Part shown: positions 9,668 to 18,793 of the stretch, piece after piece
Layout: the number at the start of each line of letters is the position of its first letter
How positions within the stretch are numbered: the stretch's first letter is position 1
NCBI RefSeq assembly: GCF_034387475.1
Contig: NZ_JAXCIL010000001.1
Location: 3,565,186-3,629,185, forward strand
Reading direction: 5' to 3'
DNA length: 64,000 nt
Source: Pseudomonas sp. Teo4
Lineage (GTDB): Bacteria > Pseudomonadota > Gammaproteobacteria > Pseudomonadales > Pseudomonadaceae
Position numbers and translations under genes: made by a program
Notes under the pieces: model-generated
Seen by the model: the letters and a program-made list of their open reading frames with translations, nothing else
Told to the model about the DNA's origin: nothing
The model's database searches: none

Positions 9668-9700
9668 AAAAAGCCCGGCAAATACGCCGGGCTTTTTCTT
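9668..9700 (+). terminator. Terminator after oprD
   Basis: Rho-independent hairpin AAGCCCGGC/GCCGGGCTT with a 6-nt loop, flanked by an A run and followed by TTTTTCTT. Confidence 0.92.
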
Positions 9701-9801
9701 GGCTGACAATCGTCACGCCCTGGGGCATCCTGTACGCCTTCGTTTCGCCCCCGTACAATGCGGGGTCATTTCAATGTCTTAGGCAATCGACACGGCCCAC
9801 C

Positions 9802-11517
9802 ATGCGCACCAGTCAATATTTGCTCGCCACCCAGAAAGAAACCCCTGCCGATGCAGTGGTCATCAGCCACCAGCTCATGCTGCGCGCCGGCATGATCCGC
9901 AAACTGGCCTCCGGCCTGTACACCTGGCTGCCGATGGGCCTGCGGGTAATGCGCAAGGTCGAAGCCGTGGTTCGCGAAGAGATGAATGCCGCCGGCGCCC
10001 TGGAAGTGCTGATGCCCAGCATCCAGCCCGCCGAACTGTGGCAGGAGTCCGGCCGCTGGGAGCAATACGGCCCCGAGCTGCTGCGCCTGAAAGACCGCCA
10101 CCAACGCGACTTCTGCGTGGGCCCGACCCACGAAGAGGTCATCACCGACCTGGCACGCAACGAGCTGTCCAGCTATAAACAGCTGCCACTCAACATGTAC
10201 CAGATCCAGACCAAGTTCCGTGACGAGATCCGCCCGCGCTTCGGCTTGATGCGCGGCCGCGAGTTCATCATGAAGGACGCCTATTCCTTCCATGCCGACC
10301 AGGCTTCCCTGCAGGAAACCTACGACCGCATGCACCAGGCGTACACCAACGTATTCACCCGCCTGGGCCTGGACTTCCGTCCAGTGCAAGCCGATACCGG
10401 CTCGATCGGCGGCAGCTACTCCCATGAATTCCATGTACTGGCCGAGTCCGGTGAAGACGACGTGATCTTCAGCGACAGCTCCGACTACGCGGCCAACATC
10501 GAGAAGGCCGAGGCGATCCCGCGCGAAACCGTGCGCCCTGCGCCGACTGAAGAACTGCGCCTGGTCGACACCCCGAACGCCAAGACCATCGCCGAGCTGG
10601 TGGAAAACTTCGGCCTGCCGATCGAGAAGACCGTCAAGACCCTGATCGTACGCGGCGCCGAAGAAGGCAAGCTGGTCGCCCTGGTTGTCCGTGGCGACCA
10701 CGAGCTGAACGAAATCAAGGCCGCCAAGCTGGAACAGGTCGCCGACCCGCTGGTCATGGCCACCGACGCCGACCTGCGCGCGGCCATTGGTGCTGGCGCT
10801 GGCTCCCTCGGCCCGCTGAACCTGCCGCTGGAGTGCGTCATCGACCGCTCGGTCGCCCTGATGAGCGACTTTGGCATCGGTGCCAACATCGACGACAAAC
10901 ACTACTTCGGCGTGAACTGGGAGCGTGACCTGCCGGTCCCTCAGGTAGCCGACCTGCGCAACGTCGTCGAAGGCGACCCAAGCCCGGATGGCCAGGGCAC
11001 CCTGGTGATCAAGCGCGGCATCGAAGTCGGCCACATCTTCCAGCTCGGCACCAAGTACAGCGAAGCGCTGAAGTGCCAGGTACTGGGCGAGAACGGCAAG
11101 CCGGTCACCTTGTCCATGGGCTGCTACGGTATCGGTGTATCGCGCGTGGTCGCTGCTGCCATCGAGCAGAGCTATGACGACAAAGGCATCATCTGGAACG
11201 ACGCCCTGGCACCGTTCCAGATCGCCCTGGTTCCGCTGCGCTATGAAACCGACGTGGTACGCGAGGCCACCGACAAGCTGTACGCCGAACTGACCGCCGC
11301 CGGCTTCGAAGTGCTGCTGGACGACCGCGACAAGAAGACCAGCCCCGGCATCAAGTTCGCCGACATGGAGCTGATCGGCATTCCGCACCGCATCGTCGTC
11401 AGCGATCGTGGCCTGGCCGAAGGCAACCTGGAGTACAAGCACCGCACCGAGCAAGAAGCACAGGCACTGCCGCTCAATGAAGTGCTGGCCTTCCTGCAGG
11501 CCCGCGTTCGCCGCTGA
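9802..11517 (+). CDS. proS: Prolyl-tRNA synthetase
   Basis: Class II prolyl-tRNA synthetase of the bacterial type (571 residues). It begins [15 protein letters not shown]. Motif 1 and motif 2 surround [25 protein letters not shown]. The editing (INS/YbaK-like) insertion that removes mischarged alanine occupies about residues 230-390. Motif 3 and the anticodon-binding domain follow ([13 protein letters not shown], then [25 protein letters not shown]). The length equals the family norm. It lies between the oprD terminator and a lipoprotein gene 20 bp downstream that may share its transcript. Confidence 0.98.
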   Translation: MRTSQYLLATQKETPADAVVISHQLMLRAGMIRKLASGLYTWLPMGLRVMRKVEAVVREEMNAAGALEVLMPSIQPAELWQESGRWEQYGPELLRLKDRHQRDFCVGPTHEEVITDLARNELSSYKQLPLNMYQIQTKFRDEIRPRFGLMRGREFIMKDAYSFHADQASLQETYDRMHQAYTNVFTRLGLDFRPVQADTGSIGGSYSHEFHVLAESGEDDVIFSDSSDYAANIEKAEAIPRETVRPAPTEELRLVDTPNAKTIAELVENFGLPIEKTVKTLIVRGAEEGKLVALVVRGDHELNEIKAAKLEQVADPLVMATDADLRAAIGAGAGSLGPLNLPLECVIDRSVALMSDFGIGANIDDKHYFGVNWERDLPVPQVADLRNVVEGDPSPDGQGTLVIKRGIEVGHIFQLGTKYSEALKCQVLGENGKPVTLSMGCYGIGVSRVVAAAIEQSYDDKGIIWNDALAPFQIALVPLRYETDVVREATDKLYAELTAAGFEVLLDDRDKKTSPGIKFADMELIGIPHRIVVSDRGLAEGNLEYKHRTEQEAQALPLNEVLAFLQARVRR

Positions 11518-11537
11518 TAACCAATGCACGAGTGATC

Positions 11538-12491
11538 ATGTCCAAGCGAAGTACCTTTACCCTGGGGGGCGCCGCACTTTGCGGCGCCCTGCTCGTCAGC
11601 GGCTGCGCCAACCAGATGTCTCAGCGCAGCGAGCATGAGGAGCGCGTCGAGCGCAAACTGCTCGAACACAGTCTGCAGATCGATGTCGGCGAACCGAAGG
11701 TGATGGAGCTTCCGCAACGGCGCGTACGCGTCAATGAGCAGAAGCGTTTCGAAGTCACCGAGTTCGAAGTCACCCGTCGCTACGACCGCTACACCCCCTA
11801 CCAGCCCTGGCGGGAAATCTACGAGATTCCGCTGGGTGCGGTAGCCGTGGTGGCTGGAGTCGGCGCCAACGTGGTCAACGTCTTCGCCTTGGGCAACCTG
11901 CCGGACAGCGTCACCCACGACTGGCTCGACTACGGCGTGGCCGGTATCAACCCGTTCATGAACGTGCAGTCCAATGGTCGCGCCCAGCAGAACCTTGCGG
12001 GCATCAGCGAAGTGCAGAAGGGCAAACGCGAGGAGTTCACCAGCATGCCCTGGAGCGAACGCCTGGTGGAGGTGAAAGCCGGTAAGCAAACCCACGAGCT
12101 GACCACCGACAGAAGCGGCGTACTGCGCCTGAATCTGCTGGACAGCCCGTTCTCCGAGCAGAACCTCAACCACGTCGGCACCCTGCACCTGCATGTGGCC
12201 GATGAAGAGAACGCCGTGCGTGGCGATGCCAGCCTGCTGGTCAGCGCCACGCTGCGCAATAAGCTGCTCGAAGCCCATGAGCTGATCTTCGACGACCTGG
12301 AAGACGATGACGTCGGCCAGTGGGTACACCGGGTCAAGCGCCTTTCGGAGCTGGGCCTGGAAGAAGAAGCCAGTGAAATGGAGCAGAGCCTGATCGAGTT
12401 GACCCGCAACGATCCGGAGCTGCAACAGGAGTTCCTGCAGGCATTGACCAAGGCCACCGGCCGGTTGGTCGCCGACCCTGGCGTGCAGTAA
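11538..12491 (+). CDS. Lipoprotein of unknown function
   Basis: A 317-residue predicted lipoprotein. A short signal sequence ends in the lipobox LVSGC with lipidated Cys23, followed by Ala-Asn rather than Asp, which favours outer-membrane sorting. The mature part is hydrophilic except for a hydrophobic stretch (IPLGAVAVVAGVGANVVNVFALG) in the middle that could touch a membrane. The C-terminal third is acidic and helical. I do not recognise a characterised family. It starts 20 bp after proS, and a GTG at 11532 is an alternative start. A terminator follows. Confidence 0.75.
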   Translation: MSKRSTFTLGGAALCGALLVSGCANQMSQRSEHEERVERKLLEHSLQIDVGEPKVMELPQRRVRVNEQKRFEVTEFEVTRRYDRYTPYQPWREIYEIPLGAVAVVAGVGANVVNVFALGNLPDSVTHDWLDYGVAGINPFMNVQSNGRAQQNLAGISEVQKGKREEFTSMPWSERLVEVKAGKQTHELTTDRSGVLRLNLLDSPFSEQNLNHVGTLHLHVADEENAVRGDASLLVSATLRNKLLEAHELIFDDLEDDDVGQWVHRVKRLSELGLEEEASEMEQSLIELTRNDPELQQEFLQALTKATGRLVADPGVQ

Positions 12492-12498
12492 CTAAATG

Positions 12499-12521
12499 AA
12501 GGGCCGCTGTGCGGCCCTTTT
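12499..12521 (+). terminator. Terminator after the lipoprotein gene
   Basis: GGGCCGC and GCGGCCC pair across a 3-nt loop and are followed by TTTT. The end overlaps the dinB stop codon on the opposite strand, so the two genes converge here. Confidence 0.85.
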
Positions 12522-13585
12522 CATTGCCCCGGAAAAAGCTCCAACTGCTCATGGGCGCCGCGCAAGTCCCGCAACCTCACTCCAACCCCCAGCAAGCGCA
12601 CCGGCTTCCCTCCCCGGGCAAAAGCCTGGCTCAGCAACTGTCGATAGCTCTCCAGATCCCTCCCCGCCCCCGCCTGCTCCAGAGTGGTCTGGCTGAAGTC
12701 ATGGAACTTGACCTTGACGAAGGGTTTGTCCGGGCGATAGCTGCTGTCCATCCGGGCAATTCGCTCATTCAAGCTGGCCAGCAGTTCAGGTAGACGCTCC
12801 AGGCAACTGGCCAGGTCCGGCAGGTCGGTATCGTAAGTGTTCTCTACACTGACCGACTGCCTTCGACTGTCGTTGTGCACGGCCCGTTCATCGACCCCTC
12901 GCGCCAGCCCCCACAATCGCTCGCCGAAACTGCCGAATTCGCGCACCAGCGCCAGGCGCGGCCACTCACGCAGCTGCTCACAGGTTTCAATACCCAGCCT
13001 CGCCAGCTTATCCGCCGTGACCTTCCCAACTCCGTGCAGCCTGGCGACCGGCAAGACCGCGACGAAAGCCTCCACCTCATCGGGCGTGATCACGAACAGC
13101 CCGTTGGGCTTGCGCCAGTCGCTGGCAATCTTGGCCAGAAACTTGTTTGGCGCCACGCCCGCCGACACCGTGATGTGCAGGGTGCGGGCGACCCGTCGGC
13201 GGATATCTTCGGCAATCCGCGTGGCACTCCCGGAGAACCACTGGCTGTCGCTGACATCCAGATAGGCCTCGTCCAGCGACAACGGCTCGATCAGTTCGGT
13301 GTAGTCACGAAAGATGGCGTGAATCTCCCGTGATGCCTCGCGGTAGGCTTCAAAGCGCGGCTTGACGATCAACAGGTCAGGACACAGCTTGAGCGCATGC
13401 CGGGAGGACATGGCCGAGCGTACGCCATAGGCACGAGCCTCATAGTTGCAAGTGGCGATAACCCCCCGCTGCTCGGGCTGGCCACCCACCGCCATGGGGC
13501 GACCTGCCAGGCGCGGGTCGTCACGCATCTCGATTGCGGCATAAAAGCAATCGCAGTCGATGTGAATGATCTTGCGCTGAGACAT
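12521..13585 (-). CDS. dinB: DNA polymerase IV (Y-family)
   Basis: Error-prone translesion polymerase (354 residues). The catalytic acidic residues are D10 (HIDCDCFYA) and D105/E106 (PLSLDEAYLDV). The steric-gate position in DCDCFYAAIE is aromatic, as in active enzymes. Palm, fingers, thumb and a little-finger domain are all covered by the length. The C-terminus ends QLELFPGQ, a sliding-clamp binding peptide. A 16-bp LexA-type operator lies 16 nt upstream of the ATG, so SOS induction is expected. Confidence 0.97.
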   Translation of the reverse strand: MSQRKIIHIDCDCFYAAIEMRDDPRLAGRPMAVGGQPEQRGVIATCNYEARAYGVRSAMSSRHALKLCPDLLIVKPRFEAYREASREIHAIFRDYTELIEPLSLDEAYLDVSDSQWFSGSATRIAEDIRRRVARTLHITVSAGVAPNKFLAKIASDWRKPNGLFVITPDEVEAFVAVLPVARLHGVGKVTADKLARLGIETCEQLREWPRLALVREFGSFGERLWGLARGVDERAVHNDSRRQSVSVENTYDTDLPDLASCLERLPELLASLNERIARMDSSYRPDKPFVKVKFHDFSQTTLEQAGAGRDLESYRQLLSQAFARGGKPVRLLGVGVRLRDLRGAHEQLELFPGQ

Positions 13586-13600
13586 GGCCTACCGTCGGCA

Positions 13601-13616
13601 CTGTAAATTCATACAG
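13601..13616 (-). promoter_or_regulatory. LexA (SOS) box upstream of dinB
   Basis: CTGTAAATTCATACAG fits CTG-N10-CAG with an AT-rich centre and lies 16-31 bp before the dinB start, the expected position of an SOS operator. Confidence 0.85.
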
Positions 13617-13759
13617 ATAGTACCGTAAGCCACCCTTCTGGAGACAGCCTGCAGGCGAAGACGCACGACAATCGGCCTGAAACCCACGCCAAACCTGAGC
13701 TGCGGACTAATTGCTATCGCTAAGAGATTGAACAAAAACGGTTTTTTTCACGAAACAGC

Positions 13760-13787
13760 TTGACATAGGGAAGCAAATCCGTAGAAT
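13760..13787 (+). promoter_or_regulatory. Promoter of initiator tRNA copy 1
   Basis: TTGACA (13760-13765) and TAGAAT (13782-13787) are separated by 16 bp, with the tRNA 5' end 13 bp downstream. It is a near-consensus sigma-70 promoter. Confidence 0.85.
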
Positions 13788-13800
13788 TCGATCTCACAGG

Positions 13801-13877
<77 letters not shown>

Positions 13878-13885
13878 GATTCGAG

Positions 13886-13917
13886 AAAAGGCCACTGTTA
13901 ACGCAGTGGCCTTTTTC
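13886..13917 (+). terminator. Terminator after tRNA-fMet copy 1
   Basis: GGCCACTG/CAGTGGCC stem with a 6-nt loop, flanked by A and T runs (CTTTTTCTTTT). Confidence 0.92.
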
Positions 13918-13972
13918 TTTTGCCCATGGAAAATGACGCAGAAGAAAAGTGACGAAAATCAATGCTTAATGC

Positions 13973-14000
13973 TTGACCGGCACCCTTAAAGCTGTATAGT
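13973..14000 (+). promoter_or_regulatory. Promoter of initiator tRNA copy 2
   Basis: TTGACC (13973-13978) and TATAGT (13995-14000) have 16-bp spacing, with the tRNA 5' end 13 bp downstream. The geometry is identical to the first copy. Confidence 0.85.
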
Positions 14001-14012
14001 GCGCACCACTGA

Positions 14013-14089
<77 letters not shown>

Positions 14090-14097
14090 GATTCGAT

Positions 14098-14129
14098 AAA
14101 AGGCCACTGTTAACGCAGTGGCCTTTTTC
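14098..14129 (+). terminator. Terminator after tRNA-fMet copy 2
   Basis: Identical stem-loop to the one after copy 1 (GGCCACTG/CAGTGGCC) followed by TTTTTCTTTT. Confidence 0.92.
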
Positions 14130-14184
14130 TTTTGCCCTGGAAAATGGCGCAGAAGAAAAGTGTCGAGAAATCAATACCTAACGC

Positions 14185-14212
14185 TTGACAGCCGCCCTTG
14201 AAGCTGTAGAAT
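14185..14212 (+). promoter_or_regulatory. Promoter of initiator tRNA copy 3
   Basis: TTGACA (14185-14190) and TAGAAT (14207-14212) have 16-bp spacing, with the tRNA 5' end 13 bp downstream. Confidence 0.85.
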
Positions 14213-14224
14213 CCGCACCACTGA

Positions 14225-14301
<77 letters not shown>

Positions 14302-14311
14302 TATTCGTCAG

Positions 14312-14350
14312 AACAAACCCCGCCTGTTTAACAGCAGCGCGGGGTTTGTT
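14312..14350 (+). terminator. Terminator after tRNA-fMet copy 3
   Basis: AACAAACCCCGC and GCGGGGTTTGTT form a 12-bp stem with a loop of about 15 nt. The T run is included in the 3' arm. Confidence 0.85.
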
Positions 14351-14541
14351 GCATTCGCCCCCCAAGAAATCCCTGGCCCTCCCCCTCTACGCCAGGACAC
14401 GCCTTTTGGATGAACTATCTTTAACCCTCTCGGACGGCTAAAAGCGACGCCGCCCGGAGTAATATCTGGATACGTTTTCCAAAGGGACTTTCTCTTGGCC
14501 GCACCTTCCGCCCACCTCGCGCTGCATGCACGGGGTACCCC

Positions 14542-17184
14542 ATGACTTCCCACAACCCTGAGCCCCAGGCACCGATCGCCTCGACCCTGCCCAGCGCCGC
14601 ACAGCGCCTGACGTGGCTGGAGCGCATAAGCCGCTATCGTCAGCCCATCGGCCTGGCGGTAACCTTGCTGCTGTTCGCCATGGGCCTGATCGCCTGCCGC
14701 CACCTGCTGAGCGAGCTGGACATCTACGCCTTGCACGACGCCATGCTCAGCGTGCCGGCCAGTGCCTTGCTCGGCGCCTTTCTGGCCACAGTGGCTGGCT
14801 TCGTGATACTGCTCGGATACGAGTGGTCAGCCAGCCGTTACGCGGCCGTGAAACTCCCGGCACGCACCCTGGCGCTGGGCGGGTTCAGTGCATTTGCGAT
14901 CGGCAATGCCATTGGCCTGTCGATACTCTCTGGTGGTTCGGTGCGCTACCGCTTGTACGCCCGCCAGGGTCTGGGCGCCGCTGAAGTCGCGCGGATGACG
15001 GTGTTCGCCAGCCTCTCCCTGGGTTGTGCGCTGCCGCCCCTGGCGGCACTGGCAACCTTGAGCGACCTTTCCGCCGCAGCCACCGCACTAAGTCTGCCAC
15101 CTGCGCTATTGGCAGGCATTGCCATAGCCGTGCTGGTCGCATCCGCCGTTCTGGTGATCGGGCTGTACCGCCGGCGCCAGGCCGAACAACCCTTCGTCGA
15201 TAATTTGCTGGTGCAGGTCGGACGCCGCACACTGCGTCTGCCTGGGGCCCGTCTGACGCTGCTGCAACTGCTGATCACCGCCCTGGACGTCGCCGCCGCA
15301 GCGACCGTGCTTTACCTCTTGCTACCGGAAGCACCACCGTTTGGCGCCTTCTTGCTGGTCTACCTGCTGGCCTTGGCAGCCGGCGTGCTCAGCCACGTAC
15401 CGGGGGGTGTCGGGGTCTTCGAAGCCATTCTGCTGGCGGCCTTTGCCGACCAACTGGGCGCCGCACCGCTGGCAGCGGCGCTGCTCCTGTACCGACTGAT
15501 CTATGTCGTGCTGCCGTTGTTGCTGGCATGCGTACTGCTGCTGGCCAATGAAGCCCGGCGCTTGCTGTTCGCCCAGCAGGCAATCAAAGCCGCCTCCGGG
15601 CTGGCGGCGCCGATCCTGGCGATTCTGGTGTTTCTCTCCGGCGTGGTGCTGCTGTTTTCTGGCGCCACACCGGAAATCGACACCCGCCTCGAACACATGG
15701 GCTTTCTGGTCCCCCACCGGCTCATCGACGCCTCGCACTTCGGCGCCAGCCTGATTGGCGTCCTCTGCCTGCTGCTGGCCCAAGGCTTGCGCCGCCGGCT
15801 GTCGGCAGCCTGGCTGCTGACCACCGTGCTGCTGCTAGTCGGCGCCCTGCTATCACTGCTCAAGGGCTTCGACTGGGAAGAGGCAAGCCTGCTGACCACC
15901 ACTGCCGCACTGCTGGCGTTGTTCCGGCGCTCGTTCTACCGACCCAGCCGCCTGCTGGAACTACCGTTCTCGCCTATCTACCTGGTGGCCAGCGCCTGTG
16001 TGGTCGGCGCATCGGTTTGGCTGCTGCTGTTCGCTTATCAGGATGTACCCTACAGCCATCAACTGTGGTGGCAGTTCACCCTCGACGCCGATGCGCCACG
16101 CGGTCTGCGAGCCGCGATGGGCAGCGCGGTATTGCTGGTAATCGTATCCCTGACCTGGCTGCTGCGTACCGCCCGGCCGGTAATCCACTTGCCCGACGAT
16201 GATGAACTGCAGCGCGCCAACCAGATTCTGCTGGCTTCCGACCAACCCGATGGCGGTCTGGCCCTGACCGGCGACAAGGCGCTGCTGTTCCACCCAAGCG
16301 ACAAGGCCTTCCTTATGTACGCCCGCCGTGGCCGAAGCCTGGTGGCCCTGTACGACCCAATCGGCCCGGCGCAGGAGCGTGCCGAGATGATCTGGCAGTT
16401 CCGCGACCTGTGCGACCTTCACCACGCCCGCCCGGTGTTCTACCAGGTACGTGCGGAGAACCTGCCGTTCTACATGGATATCGGCCTGACCGCGCTCAAG
16501 CTCGGCGAGGAGGCCAGGGTCGACCTGCGCCGCTTCGACCTCGAAGCCAAGGGCAAGGAAATGAAAGACCTGCGCTACACCTGGAACCGCGGGGGCCGGG
16601 ATGGCCTGAGCCTGGAGATCCATGAGCCTGGGCAAGCGCCCCTGGCCGAACTGAAGGAGATTTCCGACGCCTGGCTCGGTGGCAAGAACGTGCGCGAGAA
16701 AGGCTTCTCGCTCGGGCGGTTCAGCCCCGAGTACCTGCAACATTTCCGCATCGCCCTGATTCGCTTCCAGGGTCGGCCGGTAGCCTTCGCCAACCTGCTG
16801 GAAACCCACAGCAACGAACTGGCCAGCCTCGACCTGATGCGCGCACACCCAGAAGCGCCGAAGCTGACCATGGAATTCATGATGATCGGCCTGATCCTCC
16901 ATTACAAAAGCCACGACTACTCACGTTTCAGCCTGGGAATGGTGCCGCTTTCCGGCCTGCAACCCCGTCGTGGCGCCCCACTGACACAGCGCTTGGGCTC
17001 GATGGTGTTCCGGCGCGGCGAGCAGCTTTACAACTTCCAGGGGCTGCGCCGCTTCAAGGATAAATTCCAACCGGACTGGGAACCTCGTTACATGGCCGTG
17101 CCGGCCGGGCTCGACCCGCTGGTGGCACTGGCTGACACTGCCGCCCTGATTGCCGGCGGCCTGACTGGATTGGTGAAACGTTGA
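14542..17184 (+). CDS. mprF: MprF-type aminoacyl-phosphatidylglycerol synthase/flippase
   Basis: An 880-residue bifunctional membrane protein. The N-terminal half has about 14 hydrophobic segments including the flippase signature SGGSVRYRLY and LSHVPGGVGVFEAI. The C-terminal third (from about residue 545) is a cytosolic GNAT-like DUF2156 transferase domain (DLRYTWNRGGRDGLSLEI, then KLTMEFMMIGLILHY). P. aeruginosa MprF (881 aa) makes alanyl-phosphatidylglycerol from Ala-tRNA, altering membrane charge and resistance to cationic peptides. The gene is coupled to a downstream hydrolase, as in P. aeruginosa PA0920-PA0919. Alanine specificity is inferred from that parallel. Confidence 0.93.
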   Translation: MTSHNPEPQAPIASTLPSAAQRLTWLERISRYRQPIGLAVTLLLFAMGLIACRHLLSELDIYALHDAMLSVPASALLGAFLATVAGFVILLGYEWSASRYAAVKLPARTLALGGFSAFAIGNAIGLSILSGGSVRYRLYARQGLGAAEVARMTVFASLSLGCALPPLAALATLSDLSAAATALSLPPALLAGIAIAVLVASAVLVIGLYRRRQAEQPFVDNLLVQVGRRTLRLPGARLTLLQLLITALDVAAAATVLYLLLPEAPPFGAFLLVYLLALAAGVLSHVPGGVGVFEAILLAAFADQLGAAPLAAALLLYRLIYVVLPLLLACVLLLANEARRLLFAQQAIKAASGLAAPILAILVFLSGVVLLFSGATPEIDTRLEHMGFLVPHRLIDASHFGASLIGVLCLLLAQGLRRRLSAAWLLTTVLLLVGALLSLLKGFDWEEASLLTTTAALLALFRRSFYRPSRLLELPFSPIYLVASACVVGASVWLLLFAYQDVPYSHQLWWQFTLDADAPRGLRAAMGSAVLLVIVSLTWLLRTARPVIHLPDDDELQRANQILLASDQPDGGLALTGDKALLFHPSDKAFLMYARRGRSLVALYDPIGPAQERAEMIWQFRDLCDLHHARPVFYQVRAENLPFYMDIGLTALKLGEEARVDLRRFDLEAKGKEMKDLRYTWNRGGRDGLSLEIHEPGQAPLAELKEISDAWLGGKNVREKGFSLGRFSPEYLQHFRIALIRFQGRPVAFANLLETHSNELASLDLMRAHPEAPKLTMEFMMIGLILHYKSHDYSRFSLGMVPLSGLQPRRGAPLTQRLGSMVFRRGEQLYNFQGLRRFKDKFQPDWEPRYMAVPAGLDPLVALADTAALIAGGLTGLVKR

Positions 17185-18476
17185 TGATCCGACGCTATTG
17201 GCTGTACGTACTGATTCCCTTGCTGCTGGCCGCACTGTGCGGCGCAGTGGCCTTCTGGCTATGGACCCGCCCGGCGCCCGAGGCACGCCTGGAACAACTG
17301 ACCCTCAACGGCACCAGCATCACCCGCGTCACCCCTGGTGTTCACGCCAAGGCCAGGGTCGCCATCGGCGTGCCCCAGGACCAGGCCCTCACCGACAAAC
17401 AGCTGCTGGACCTGAGCCAGGCCGGCGAAGCCCAGCTGGTGCAGGTGATTCTGCCTCCGAGCGATTGCGGCAAACAGCAACAGGCCCTGGACCAGGCCTT
17501 GAGCCAACTGTCCGACAAGCCGACCCTGGTCGCCGGCATCGGCCCAGGTGCCGCCCAGGCCTGGCGCTGGCTGGCCAGCCAGAGCGACGACAAGGCCCGG
17601 GCCATCTCCGTCGACTTCAGCCTGGAACAACCGGGCTGCCCCACTGCCCTGCCGAAGGCAGCCGCCCACGGCCACTGGAACGTGGCCTGGAACGACAACC
17701 CGGATGACGCCAGCGCCGCGTTCGTGCGCGACCAGGCCAATGCCGAGACCAGCATCAGCGACTATGACATCCACCTGCCGCAGGTACTCAAGGCCCAGTT
17801 GACCCAGGCCCTGGTAGGCCATGACGGCAACGCCCTGGCTATTCCTGTGGTGGAAGTGCCTGCTGGCCAGACCACCGATACCGTTACCCTGTTCCTCTCT
17901 GGCGATGGCGGCTGGCGCGACCTCGACCGCGACGTGGCGGGTGAAATGGCCAAGCTCGGCTACCCCGTGGTCGGCATCGACACGCTGCGTTACTACTGGC
18001 AGCACAAGACTCCGGAACAAAGTGCCGCCGACCTGTCCGAACTGATGCAGCACTACCGTCAGAAATGGGGCACCAAGCGCTTCGTACTGACCGGTTATTC
18101 GTTCGGTGCAGATGTGCTGCCAGCCATCTACAACCGCCTGCCTGTCGAAGACCAGCAGCGCATCGATGCCGTGATGCTGCTGGCGTTCGCCCGTAGTGGC
18201 AGCTTCGAGATCGAGGTGGAAGGCTGGCTGGGCAAGGAAGGCCAGGAAGCGCCGACCGGGCCGGAAATGGCCAAGTTGCCGGCGTCCAAGGTGGTCTGCG
18301 TGTATGGCGTGGAGGAAACCGACGAAAGCGGTTGCACCGACAAGACCGCTGTGGGGGAGCGCCTGAAACTGCCAGGCGGCCACCACTTCGATGAGAACTA
18401 CCCGGCACTGGCCAAGCGTTTGATTGGCGAGATTGAAACGCGCCAGGGGAAGTCCAGCGTGGCTGAACAGAACTGA
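17184..18476 (+). CDS. VirJ/AcvB-type hydrolase, probable alanyl-phosphatidylglycerol hydrolase
   Basis: A 430-residue protein with one N-terminal membrane anchor (about 6-27) and a periplasmic alpha/beta-hydrolase region of the VirJ family in the C-terminal half. The nucleophile elbow GYSFG places Ser306, a likely oxyanion segment is LFLSGDGGWRDLD (about 236-249), and a His-rich PGGHHFDENY lies near the end. The start ATG overlaps the mprF stop (TGATG). In P. aeruginosa the homologous neighbour PA0919 hydrolyses alanyl-phosphatidylglycerol; the same role is inferred here. Both the gene pair and the order are conserved. Confidence 0.85.
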   Translation: MIRRYWLYVLIPLLLAALCGAVAFWLWTRPAPEARLEQLTLNGTSITRVTPGVHAKARVAIGVPQDQALTDKQLLDLSQAGEAQLVQVILPPSDCGKQQQALDQALSQLSDKPTLVAGIGPGAAQAWRWLASQSDDKARAISVDFSLEQPGCPTALPKAAAHGHWNVAWNDNPDDASAAFVRDQANAETSISDYDIHLPQVLKAQLTQALVGHDGNALAIPVVEVPAGQTTDTVTLFLSGDGGWRDLDRDVAGEMAKLGYPVVGIDTLRYYWQHKTPEQSAADLSELMQHYRQKWGTKRFVLTGYSFGADVLPAIYNRLPVEDQQRIDAVMLLAFARSGSFEIEVEGWLGKEGQEAPTGPEMAKLPASKVVCVYGVEETDESGCTDKTAVGERLKLPGGHHFDENYPALAKRLIGEIETRQGKSSVAEQN

Positions 18477-18593
18477 GGTTCAGCCAGGGCCGCACCGCGG
18501 CCCGCCGCTGCGGCAAGCCAGCTTCCAAAGGTACAACGGTGATCTCAAGATCGGTGAGGTCCTTGCGGGCAACTGTCTTGTGATGCCTGTTCT

Positions 18594-18780
18594 GGCCTCA
18601 TCGCCGGCAAGCCGGCTCCCACATGGACCTCGCCAATCCTGAGATCACTGCTGTACCTGTAGGAGTCGGCTTGCCGGCGATGAGGCCGGCACAGGCAGCA
18701 CAAGACAGTTGCTCCATGGACCGCGACAACCTTGAGTTCACCGCAGTACCTGTGGGAGCCGGCTTGCCGGCGATAAGGCC
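18594..18780. repeat. Cluster of three REP units (GCCGGC-type)
   Basis: One REP in one orientation (18594-18623) and two in the opposite orientation (18658-18687 and 18751-18780). They share the core GCCGGCaaGCCGGC plus CTCCCAC, flanked by GCC-TCATC. The spacers (ending CTGTACCTGT, CAGTACCTGT) resemble those at 31.2 and 42.4 kb, so this is a longer composite element. It fills most of the 317-bp gap between two convergent genes. Confidence 0.88.
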
Positions 18781-18793
18781 GGTACAGGCCCCT

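Noticed and set aside
9766..11529. 587-residue open frame antisense to proS
   Set aside because: It is the complement of a complete, conserved synthetase gene; its composition is an artefact of GC-rich codon bias and it has no ribosome site or family resemblance.
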